From JANQPA01 sp964628385 (lineage in GTDB: Bacteria; Bacteroidota; Bacteroidia; Chitinophagales; Saprospiraceae): a stretch of 64,000 nucleotides of DNA. A program made the translations under genes and the position numbers. Below, one piece after another: positions 52,072 through 60,638 of this stretch. The notes under the pieces are model-generated. The model was not told the origin of the DNA. It was given only the letters and a program-made list of their open reading frames with translations, and did not search any database. Each line of letters begins with the position of its first letter. Within the stretch, counting starts at the first letter, position 1. The stretch is from positions 1 through 64,000 of the forward strand of contig CAZVOD010000015.1 of the NCBI GenBank assembly GCA_964628385.1. The letters are read 5' to 3'.

Positions 52072-53565
52072 CTATTGACCAGCTAAATTAAAGCTGACTC
52101 CGAGGAAATAGCCTAATTCAAATACAGATTTAGTAGGCAGTATAGACTCTTCGTACAAATCCCCTGGTTGGAGTCCTTCTGCCAGCCGGGTAACCTTACT
52201 AGTATTTAGGCCACTGGTGAAAATGATTCTCTGGGATTTTCCTAGGATCAGGCTAGGGCCGAGGAAGTAATTCTGTAACCCTGCCGACTCTCCGCCCAGG
52301 CCTATGCCAATGCCAAATGCACCGCCCAACGAAGCCTGCCCTTTGCTTTGAGGGTGAAAATGGATAAATGAAGTTACAATAGGCGTAAAGGGGTCCAGGT
52401 CTTCTGCCATCACAATATTATCACGCGTAAAATAGGATTCCGGCGTATCGAATAAGGCAGCAAAACTAATACCTACGCTGGCATTGATTTTCAAGCCACC
52501 AAATACGGATAACTGAAGCGGATTAAGGTCTTTGGTCCTGGCACCGGCTACATTGGCGGAGTCCATTGGAACCAATCGAATCTTAATGGTATTGAGGTCA
52601 TCCTCGGGGTTGAGTACAATTTTCTTTTCAAATTGGTGAGACTTAAGTTCTTCATATTCTAGGCTGAGGTTCATAATTTCACCATCATCCGTTTTTTGAA
52701 GCGCTGTAATGTTATTATTGATCTTTTGTACTCTACTTTTATAGCTAGATACTTTTTTTCCGGCTTCTATGTAGGAGCTCTGGAAAGTAATCTTTTCATC
52801 AACGGTCAGGTCAAACTTGCTGAGCTCCCGGTTGATTAAGTCCAGCTCAGTAAAGTTTTTATCTAAATCATTAACACTGGCGCTGTAATCGAGGAGGAGC
52901 TCCTGAATCTGGTCAATATTACTCAACGCATCCCTTCTGCTGGCATCCTCCAGCACATCCAGCTCTTTTTCAGAAATTTCTTTGATTCTGGATGGAGCAA
53001 GGGTAGGGTGGTACTTCAATAATTGTAGCTTTTGCTTTAACTGTTCTTTTTGTTCAATGGCTTTGGAAGCTCTGCTAATTTGGTTGCTCAGGCGCTCCAG
53101 TTTTTCTTCTAGCCTGAATAACGTAATGATTTTTGATTCAAATTGAGCAGCTATTTGGCGTTCTGCTTCAGTAACTTGTCGACCTTCACCTGCACCGCTT
53201 CTATCACTAATCAGTGGATTATCAGAGAGCTCAAAATTACCATTAATAACAAATTTCTCTGCAAAACCTGTCAGGTCATCCAGGTTGTTACTACTACCTC
53301 CAAAATTAAGTAAGCCCGACGATCCGGAGTTGATCTTGTAGTTGGAAGAATTAGTCTTTACATCGAGATCATAGACATAATCATTAAAATTCTGAATGTG
53401 TAATATGGCTTGATTCCCCTTTTTCAACCGGGGCTTTTCGATTATCTTACCATTCTTAATGTAGGTAATACTGTCTTTGGCTACATCGTAATAAATGTGG
53501 AGATTTTGTGCAGAAAGGGGCGTCACCAAAATAAATAAGCCAAATAAAAGATATAGTAATCTCAT
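52072..53565 (-). CDS. Exported coiled-coil protein with barrel-like C-terminus
   Basis: A 497-residue protein. Signal peptide about 1-19; a beta-rich N-terminal part (to ~125); a long coiled coil (about 135-300, for example FRLEEKLERLSNQISRASKAIEQKEQLKQKLQLL); then a glycine-rich, strand-like C-terminus (FGGLKINASVGISFAALFD, GGAFGIGIGLGG, FELGYFLGVSFNLAGQ) that ends like an outer-membrane barrel. No family recognised. It is divergent from the metalloprotease/caspase cluster with a 480-bp structured gap between, so it could be part of it. Its location at the outer membrane with a coiled-coil stalk is inferred. Confidence 0.72.
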   Translation of the reverse strand: MRLLYLLFGLFILVTPLSAQNLHIYYDVAKDSITYIKNGKIIEKPRLKKGNQAILHIQNFNDYVYDLDVKTNSSNYKINSGSSGLLNFGGSSNNLDDLTGFAEKFVINGNFELSDNPLISDRSGAGEGRQVTEAERQIAAQFESKIITLFRLEEKLERLSNQISRASKAIEQKEQLKQKLQLLKYHPTLAPSRIKEISEKELDVLEDASRRDALSNIDQIQELLLDYSASVNDLDKNFTELDLINRELSKFDLTVDEKITFQSSYIEAGKKVSSYKSRVQKINNNITALQKTDDGEIMNLSLEYEELKSHQFEKKIVLNPEDDLNTIKIRLVPMDSANVAGARTKDLNPLQLSVFGGLKINASVGISFAALFDTPESYFTRDNIVMAEDLDPFTPIVTSFIHFHPQSKGQASLGGAFGIGIGLGGESAGLQNYFLGPSLILGKSQRIIFTSGLNTSKVTRLAEGLQPGDLYEESILPTKSVFELGYFLGVSFNLAGQ

Positions 53566-54045
53566 TTTGAAGGATTTTAAGTCTTTTGATTAATTTAGAT
53601 CAAGCCTGTTCGTAGGCCGCTTTAATACCTGAATATACAAACTTTCGACCTTGTCGGAGGGCCCTTATTCCTTGGCTGAGATCAACTGATAAATAAAGTA
53701 GTCAATTTGGGCCATGTACTCCTCTTGTGTCATTAGTACCGTTTGATTTCAGGGATAGCAGCAATACACTTATGAGAGCGTGCCTGGACTTCGCTTGTGA
53801 AGCCGAAAATGTACAGCAATAGGGGCTCACAAAGCTATTTTTGAGTAGCATCGCTGTGCTACCGTGCAAAAAAGCTGAAATGTCTTGTCCCGCTGAAAGC
53901 GGGAAGCATTATGCCGAATACATTTACAGGGTAAAGGGTAAAGTCCAAACAGGTTCTGAATACTCACAAAACAAACCTTTCATTTGCTAGCTTTCAAAAA
54001 GGTTCTGATAATTTTATAGCTTATCAACCTTAAAAGTAACTAAGT
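53566..54045. other. Structured divergent intergenic region
   Basis: This 480-bp gap holds three hairpins in 120 bp: a stem around 53787-53804 (CTTC...GAAG core), GTAGCA/TGCTAC at 53845-53862, and CCCGCT/AGCGGG at 53889-53903. It also holds a 22-codon minus-strand frame (53665-53733, MTQEEYMAQIDYFIYQLISA...) that reads as coding-like. It must contain the promoter of the protease cluster, but no Bacteroidota promoter is clear. Confidence 0.5.
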
Positions 54046-55680
54046 ATGGTAAAATATTTTTTCTGGAGTATATTTTTATTGCTTACTATTAACAATTATG
54101 CACAGGAAGCACTATTTGCTTACATCAATAATCCGGAAGGTAATTTCTCAAAACCTTCTGTAGTACAAAATTACAAGTATCGAGTAGCTAAAAGCGTTTT
54201 TGATGACCTAGTAGAAGCCAGAGCTGATTTCAGAACCCTGAGGCCGGACTTTGTCATGAACAGTGGTGCCCGGTATGTTGCCTGGATGAGCCCGCAAAAG
54301 CAACACATTGGATTGGAAGAGCGGGCCTACGATGTGTGTAAAAGTTTTGGAAAAGATTCTCTAAATGCAATGGCAGCACTGATTGCTCACGAGCTGATTC
54401 ACTATTATGAAAAGCACGATTGGAGCCAGCATTTTTTAACTACCAATCGCAATTCTTCAGTTGTTAAAGCCATAAGTCGCATGGAAGAAGGCATCAAGCT
54501 GGAGACTCAGGCCGATTACCTGGGGGGAATACTGGCTCTTTCAGCAGATTATAACACTTATCAGGTCACTTCTGATCTTTTGGGTAGAATTTACGATGCT
54601 TATGGCCTACCGGAAAAGATTCAGGGGTATCCCGATCTTGAAGAGCGGCAGCAGCTCAGTGACAACACGGCTGAACGGCTTCGGGAGATGCACACCGTAT
54701 TTCGGGCTGCCAATCTGCTAACGATTATTGGAGCTCATCTGACAGCAGATAGTTATTATCAATTTATTCTCAAAACCTATCAAAGTTATGAGATTTACAA
54801 TAATGCCGGAGTGAATAGTACACTAGCCGCGTTGCAATTCTTCGAGCCCGAAGAGCTCCCTTTTGTACTGCCATTAGAACTGGACCTAAACAGTCGGCTC
54901 AACCAGATAACGACCAGATTACCCGACGATGCTGAACTGGAAAGAACTGAATTACTGGAGGATGCTATTTATTACCTTGAGAGTGCCATTCAGATGGCGA
55001 AGTCAGAGCCTGCTGCTTATCTGAATATGGGGATTGTTAAAGCGTTGCAGCGTAAACTCTACGACGCTTCATTTTGGGTAGCCAAATCTCAGGAAATGAG
55101 CCGCAGAGCTGAAATGCCAGTACAGGCTGCCAATGCTCAAATTATGCTTGGGATTATTGAAGTTATGAAAAACAACCGCAGTACGGCCGAAAAATACTTC
55201 ACCCTGGCAATGGCTTCTAATAAGGCACTGGCAACAAGAAATATGGCTATCTTAAAGGAAAAAGAAGCCCCCGCGGTTTCTGGTAGCTTACTGGAAAACA
55301 GAGGCGTTGAAACTATAGCTGATATGCAGCTTGATGAGTTGCTGGCCGATCCTAAAATAAAAACAACAGTACAGCTGAAAAAAGAGATATTTTGTGGAAC
55401 AAGCCAGTTGCAAGACTCTGAGTTGCTGATGCATTTTGGTAAAGGTGGAGAAGAATATGTCATTTTCCATCAAACTAAAACTAATTATCAGGGAGCCAGC
55501 CAACGGGGAATAATGCTGGGGGATTCCAGGGAAAAGATCTTGGCATCTTACCACGCTCCAGATCAATTACTGGAAACAGAAAAATATACCATAATGCTCT
55601 ACGAGAATCAGTCGATTATTTTTTTCCTAAATAAAAAAGAAAAGTTGGAAAAATGGGCTGTATTCCAAAAGAGCCTTTGA
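54046..55680 (+). CDS. Exported M48-like metalloprotease with TPR-like repeats
   Basis: A 544-residue protein. Signal peptide about 1-19. The zinc site is HELIH (His115, Glu116, His119) in LIAHELIHYYEKHDW, with the gluzincin third ligand in KLETQADYLGG (Glu153), as in peptidase M48. Past residue 200 come helical TPR-like units (SESAIQMAKSEPAAYLNMGI-like stretch near 310-350) and a C-terminal domain (about 440-544) with RGIMLGDSREKILASYHAPDQLL, resembling the small BamE/SmpA-type fold. It leads a run with a FecR-like gene 69 bp and a WD40-caspase gene further on. A close paralogue is at the right edge. Substrate unknown. Confidence 0.82.
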   Translation: MVKYFFWSIFLLLTINNYAQEALFAYINNPEGNFSKPSVVQNYKYRVAKSVFDDLVEARADFRTLRPDFVMNSGARYVAWMSPQKQHIGLEERAYDVCKSFGKDSLNAMAALIAHELIHYYEKHDWSQHFLTTNRNSSVVKAISRMEEGIKLETQADYLGGILALSADYNTYQVTSDLLGRIYDAYGLPEKIQGYPDLEERQQLSDNTAERLREMHTVFRAANLLTIIGAHLTADSYYQFILKTYQSYEIYNNAGVNSTLAALQFFEPEELPFVLPLELDLNSRLNQITTRLPDDAELERTELLEDAIYYLESAIQMAKSEPAAYLNMGIVKALQRKLYDASFWVAKSQEMSRRAEMPVQAANAQIMLGIIEVMKNNRSTAEKYFTLAMASNKALATRNMAILKEKEAPAVSGSLLENRGVETIADMQLDELLADPKIKTTVQLKKEIFCGTSQLQDSELLMHFGKGGEEYVIFHQTKTNYQGASQRGIMLGDSREKILASYHAPDQLLETEKYTIMLYENQSIIFFLNKKEKLEKWAVFQKSL

Positions 55681-55749
55681 CAGGTCTCGCGTCAGGTTTT
55701 TACTTTTCAAAAACATATATTCATTGAATTACCCAAAACATAAATCATC

Positions 55750-56730
55750 ATGATGAGAACTATCTGCACCGTTATGCTCGTATTGGCTGTTCAGTTGCTA
55801 GCTGCACAGAATTACGACGCAGCCACTGCCTTTATGGTAGAAGGAGAGATTTCTTATATTCCAGAAAGTGGTGAAGCTGCCACTGCACTAAAAACCGGAG
55901 AATTGCTCAATGCAAAAGGTATTATCCGCCTGGAGGACAACGCTCGTTTAGGCCTTTCCAGTCGCGATCAGTATCTCTTTCTGAATGAGGCCGGTACTTA
56001 TAAAATTGCCGATCTCAGGAAAGATCTGAGCCGATTGAAAGAAAATGACTATTCTGCTTTTCTTAGAAATAATATCACAGAAGCCACCCATCCTTATTTT
56101 AAAACCGTGAAGGTAAGCTCTTTTGGCTTTGCTTCTACAGGTGGGGTAGAGACATCAGAAAGTGGCGGGACCAAGCCGCCTGTCAAAAAAGAAAAAGATG
56201 GACACGGCAATTCGGCTTATCAATTGGTTCGCTTACGTCCTACAGGAGGATTAGTAGCCGGTAAGAAGGTTCTATTTCTATGGAAGCGACTCGACGAGAA
56301 TACAGCACTTGGTTCTAGCAAGTTGGAAATTCTCAACGAAGAGGGAGAAGTTATTTTTCAAAAAAATACCCAAAAAACTAGTTTAAAGATAAATGCTTCC
56401 AAAATAGGACTAGAGAATAATACTGACTACCGTTGGAAAGTATCTGCCGAAAAAGATCCGGAAATCAGGTCTTTGGAAGTACCGTTTCGCTATCAGGCAG
56501 AAGAGACACAAACTACTTTACTCAAAGATTTGTACGAAACCGATATGTATAAGGCTTCAGATCGCACGGCCAGGTTAATGCTGGAAGCTTGCCTCTTGGA
56601 AAATAAGGGGTATCTGGCAGCTGCTTTTGATCGATTGGTAAAAGCCAGTAAGCGGGATACTGATAATCAACTGGCACAACTGCTGTACAAGGCATTTTTG
56701 TGGAAATACGATATGGTGGACGTAAACTAG
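55750..56730 (+). CDS. Exported FecR-like/Ig-like protein
   Basis: A 326-residue protein. Signal peptide about 1-19 (LLAAQ). Residues 20-95 have a FecR-like beta pattern (GEISYIPESGEAATALKTGELLNAKGIIRLEDNARLGL, LFLNEAGTYKI). After a charged linker, residues ~155-255 form an Ig/fibronectin-like domain (YQLVRLRPTGGLVAGKKVLFLWKRL, ENNTDYRWKVSAE). The last 70 residues are helical (YKASDRTARLMLEACLLENKGYLAAAFDRLVKAS). No transmembrane segment or enzyme motif. It sits between the metalloprotease and WD40-caspase genes in the same direction and may link or sense for them. Function inferred only from context. Confidence 0.7.
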   Translation: MMRTICTVMLVLAVQLLAAQNYDAATAFMVEGEISYIPESGEAATALKTGELLNAKGIIRLEDNARLGLSSRDQYLFLNEAGTYKIADLRKDLSRLKENDYSAFLRNNITEATHPYFKTVKVSSFGFASTGGVETSESGGTKPPVKKEKDGHGNSAYQLVRLRPTGGLVAGKKVLFLWKRLDENTALGSSKLEILNEEGEVIFQKNTQKTSLKINASKIGLENNTDYRWKVSAEKDPEIRSLEVPFRYQAEETQTTLLKDLYETDMYKASDRTARLMLEACLLENKGYLAAAFDRLVKASKRDTDNQLAQLLYKAFLWKYDMVDVN

Positions 56731-56740
56731 CAAATTTGTT

Positions 56741-56787
56741 TCGCAGGGGGCAAAACAGCCTATCCATGCCTGTTTATTCCCCCGCGA
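56741..56787 (+). promoter_or_regulatory. Hairpin between FecR-like gene and WD40-caspase
   Basis: Outer arms TCGC-GGGGG (56741-56750, one bulged A) and CCCCC-GCGA (56779-56787), with an inner AAACAG/CTGTTT pair. It is 48 bp before the WD40-caspase start and lacks a T-run; it could attenuate or shield the downstream message. Confidence 0.5.
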
Positions 56788-56834
56788 GACTAGTCAAACA
56801 AGCCTAATATCTAGCATACTAAATACAAAACACT

Positions 56835-59800
56835 ATGAAGCCCTTTATTCTGAGTATTGCTATCCTCTTCTGTTCTTGCTTAATACTGGCACAGAACCAC
56901 AAACTGGTAATCCCGACCGGGCATGTAAATGAGGTATTGGATGTTGCCTGGTCGCCAGACGAGCAATTTATTGTTTCTGGTGCTGCCGATAACAAGGCAA
57001 TTATCTGGAATGTAGCGGATAATTCTATTTACCATATTTTTGAAGCGCACAACGAGAAGGTAAGTGCAGTTGATTGGTCGTCAAAAGGAACACAACTGAT
57101 CACCGCCAGCCATGACGATAAGGCCATACTCTGGAATGTAATTACGCTAAAGCCTATTCACACTTTTGATAATGGCAGTAGCGGTAATTTTAATGATGTT
57201 GTTTTTTCTCCCGATGGCCGTTACCTTTTGACCGCTAATGAAGATGGTACAGCTAGGCTTTACGATCTGGAAGATGATTATCGCTTGTTACAAACTTTTG
57301 AAGGACACGATGATGAAGTGGCTGTGGTTGCTTTTTCGCCGGTTAATGCTGAGCGGATTGTTACAGGAGGTTATGATGGAGAAATAATTCTTTGGGACGT
57401 CTCTACGGGCGAAGAAATAGTGCGGTTTGGTGAAGAGCCAGCCATTCATTCCGGAGCTGTCCTGGATGTCAGCTTCTCTTCTGATGGGGATTATGTCGTT
57501 TCCGGGGCCGATGATAACTACGCCATGGTGTGGGATTTGCAAGGCAATCAACTGCAAGCTATTGATCATGAGGCTCCGGTTTATGCCGTATCTTTTTCCG
57601 GGGATGGTGAAAGGGTTTACATAGCTGGCGATCAGAACGAAGTGTGGGCAGTGAACTGGCGTAACAATACTGCTCAGTATTTATATGAGCATACCTACGA
57701 AGTGAGCTGCATGGCCCTATCTCCCTCCGGCCGGCAGTTGATTTCGGGTGGGCGCGATTATATCATCGAGGCTTTTGATCTGGAACAGGGTATTCCCACT
57801 GGTACGTATAAAGGTCCGGGAGATTTTATTCAACACCTGGAGTTCGCTTCTTCCGGTGCTTATCTTTTTGCTGGTACAGCTAATAAAAGTGCAAAGATAT
57901 GGGACTTTGAAACGGGAAATATCGTGTTTTCCTATCGGGCACCCCACACAGAATGGTACCAAACCTATGCATTTTCTTCTGACGGTTCGCATTTATTTTT
58001 TGTAGATGAAAACCGAAAGGCCACATTGCTGGACTTTTACGATGAAAATGATCCTGTTTTCATTGAGGGACAAGGGGATAAGAAATTTAACGCAGTAGCT
58101 GTTTCTCCGGATGATAAGTATTTACTCACCGGAACAATAGACGGAACATTACAGCTTTGGAGTCTTGAGGGTACACTGATCAGAACTTTTGACAATGATA
58201 CGCCTTTCGGTATCAGCTCTTTGCAGTTTTTCCCTGATGGCAATAGCTTTATTTCAGGAGATTTAGGTGGTAATTTAAAGATTTGGAATATCACCCGGGA
58301 TACTCCCGCTACCACCACACGATACGAATCAGCGTCCATTGCTTATGTGGAGCTTTCTAAAAATGGTAGTTCGGTGCTTGTCAATTTCTTTGGTCATACT
58401 GCCCAGTGGTTTGATTTTGATGGAAATGTAATGGACTTTTCATGGCCGGAAGGAGAATTGCAAGTGCTTCATTTTTCACCGGACGGCAAGTTTGTAGTAC
58501 ATCATCCTGATGATGAAACTGTATGTCTTTGGAATGTGGAGTCGAGGGAGTGTCAGCTGGAGGTGGGTGAACACGATGGGCCCATCATTGCTGCTACGGT
58601 TTCGGATAATGGAAACTACCTGATTACTGGCTCACTAGATAGAACAGCCAATGTTTTTGACATATCAAGTGGCCGCCTACTTGGCAAGCTCAACGGTCAT
58701 GTGGCGGAAGTATTTGCCATCGAAACTGTGCCAGCTGACATCGGGGAGCTTCATGAGGGAAAAGATATTATTGTTACCGGCAGTCCTGATAATGAGATGA
58801 AAGTTTGGGAAATAAAAGACAGGAGAGTAGATGAACTACTGACCATGGTGGGAATGGGGCAGGATGACTGGGCCATATTTTGTTCAGAGGGTAATTTTGA
58901 TGCGACTAATTACGCTATGAACAATATGTACTTCCTTATTGAATACGACGGTAAGTTTGAAAAGGTGGATTTGACTCAACTAAGTTATCTTTTTTATGAT
59001 CCCGGTTTGTTTTTGACCATGCTGGGTCTGTCAGACGATAATGCGCTCAATATAAATAGTGGATACGGTACTATCGGTCTGTATCCCGATGTTACGGCCT
59101 CGATAAGTGGTGATATTTTAAAAGTAAACCTAGAACCAAGAGACGGCGGTATAGGAAATGTGGCCCTTTACATCAATGGAACCGAGGTGACTCAGGATAT
59201 CAATCCTCGGCGGGAACGAGCGATTCGAGTGAATTTACAGGAATACAATAAAGACTTTTATGCCAATCCGGATACTACTAATATAATTAAAGTAGTGGCT
59301 TTCAATAGAACCGGAGACCTGCCGGGGCCCGATTATACTTTTAAATTTGATGCGACAAGTAAAGGCAATGGCGATAATAACGCTTCTAATGATAATAGCC
59401 GTTTTGAGCCCAATATGTATGTGCTGGCGGTCGGTACATCTGACTACGATGAGGGAGATGGTACAATAAAAGATTTATCTTTTCCAAATGATGATGCGGT
59501 TCTGATGGCTCAGGCCACTTATGAAGTGGGTATAAATATGTATAATGAAGCGCGCACCAGCGTTCACTGCTTTACAACTGATAAAGAGCGTCCAGACCTC
59601 TTGAGTAGCAGTATCAAATGGGACTTTGCCAGTAAGACAAATATTGAGAAGTTTATCCAACAAATTGAGGCCGATGGAAAACCTGACGATGTATTTGTCA
59701 TCTATTTATCTGGTCACGGAATGACCAGCGAGCGTTTTGGAGAGCCACAATTCTATTATCTGACCCATGAGTTTACCTCGGAAGAACTCATCACTGATTC

Positions 59801-60626
59801 GGAAGCTATAAAGAATAAAGCGATCTCCACAACGGAACTTCTAGAATGGTTGAAGCTAATTCCTCCAAAATTCAAAGTTATGATTATTGATGCCTGTAAA
59901 TCCGGGGCCGTAGTAGAATCTGCTCTATCAATAGGCAGAAGCACTACTAATTCTACACAGCTCAGAGCTCTGAACAGGATGCGTGAGCGAGCCGGCGCCT
60001 TTGTTATATCAGGGAGTGCAACAGATCAGCTGAGCTACGAATCCAGTATCTTTGGTCATGGTTTGTTAACTTATGCGCTGCTTAGAGGTATGAACGGAGA
60101 GCAACTAAGAAGTGATGATAAAGGAAAATATGTCGATGTCAATCTGCTATTTAATTTTGCGCGTGACGAAGTACCCCGGCTGGCAAAAAGTATAAGAAAA
60201 GTGCAGGAGCCCATGGTAAGAGGTGGAAAAAATGGCAGCTTTGATATTGGTATTTACAACGAAAGAGTAACTTTTACGCTCCCAAAAGCCAAGCCGCTCA
60301 TCTCAGGAGTTAATGTGGTAAAATTAGGAGCGTTTGACCGGGAAAAGCTGGGAGAAAAAATCAAGAGCTATCTTCGGCGGGAGAATGAAAAGGGTAGGAG
60401 CGCTAAATTTGTTTTTCGGGAAGTGGAGGGCATCAGTAATTCTTTCCAGCTTACTGGAACTTTCAGAGTGGAAAATGATACTATCGTGCCCGAAATCCAG
60501 CTTTACAACATTGAAGGAGATGGAACACTCATTCATGATTTCAGGGATGATCCGGATATTGTAAAATCTGATGATGCAGAGGCAGTGGCCCGGTCTATTT
60601 ATGATAAGCTTAAGGAATTACTCTAG
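56835..60626 (+). CDS. Exported WD40-caspase (peptidase C14) protein
   Basis: A 1263-residue protein. Signal peptide about 1-20 (CLILAQ). Residues 25-660 hold WD40 repeats, enough for two propellers (for example SPDEQFIVSGAADNKAIIWNV, SHDDKAILWNV, SGSPDNEMKVWEIK). Residues ~665-740 are the usual linker, ~755-850 an Ig-like domain. The caspase-like domain (about 860-1125) has the catalytic His961 in YLSGHGM and Cys1021 in IDACKSG, so both dyad residues are intact. The C-terminal ~120 residues are a small alpha/beta domain. Bacterial WD40-caspases are usually cytoplasmic; this one appears exported. It ends 12 bp from a convergent caspase-TPR gene. Confidence 0.92.
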   Translation: MKPFILSIAILFCSCLILAQNHKLVIPTGHVNEVLDVAWSPDEQFIVSGAADNKAIIWNVADNSIYHIFEAHNEKVSAVDWSSKGTQLITASHDDKAILWNVITLKPIHTFDNGSSGNFNDVVFSPDGRYLLTANEDGTARLYDLEDDYRLLQTFEGHDDEVAVVAFSPVNAERIVTGGYDGEIILWDVSTGEEIVRFGEEPAIHSGAVLDVSFSSDGDYVVSGADDNYAMVWDLQGNQLQAIDHEAPVYAVSFSGDGERVYIAGDQNEVWAVNWRNNTAQYLYEHTYEVSCMALSPSGRQLISGGRDYIIEAFDLEQGIPTGTYKGPGDFIQHLEFASSGAYLFAGTANKSAKIWDFETGNIVFSYRAPHTEWYQTYAFSSDGSHLFFVDENRKATLLDFYDENDPVFIEGQGDKKFNAVAVSPDDKYLLTGTIDGTLQLWSLEGTLIRTFDNDTPFGISSLQFFPDGNSFISGDLGGNLKIWNITRDTPATTTRYESASIAYVELSKNGSSVLVNFFGHTAQWFDFDGNVMDFSWPEGELQVLHFSPDGKFVVHHPDDETVCLWNVESRECQLEVGEHDGPIIAATVSDNGNYLITGSLDRTANVFDISSGRLLGKLNGHVAEVFAIETVPADIGELHEGKDIIVTGSPDNEMKVWEIKDRRVDELLTMVGMGQDDWAIFCSEGNFDATNYAMNNMYFLIEYDGKFEKVDLTQLSYLFYDPGLFLTMLGLSDDNALNINSGYGTIGLYPDVTASISGDILKVNLEPRDGGIGNVALYINGTEVTQDINPRRERAIRVNLQEYNKDFYANPDTTNIIKVVAFNRTGDLPGPDYTFKFDATSKGNGDNNASNDNSRFEPNMYVLAVGTSDYDEGDGTIKDLSFPNDDAVLMAQATYEVGINMYNEARTSVHCFTTDKERPDLLSSSIKWDFASKTNIEKFIQQIEADGKPDDVFVIYLSGHGMTSERFGEPQFYYLTHEFTSEELITDSEAIKNKAISTTELLEWLKLIPPKFKVMIIDACKSGAVVESALSIGRSTTNSTQLRALNRMRERAGAFVISGSATDQLSYESSIFGHGLLTYALLRGMNGEQLRSDDKGKYVDVNLLFNFARDEVPRLAKSIRKVQEPMVRGGKNGSFDIGIYNERVTFTLPKAKPLISGVNVVKLGAFDREKLGEKIKSYLRRENEKGRSAKFVFREVEGISNSFQLTGTFRVENDTIVPEIQLYNIEGDGTLIHDFRDDPDIVKSDDAEAVARSIYDKLKELL

Positions 60627-60638
60627 CTCACAGGGCTA

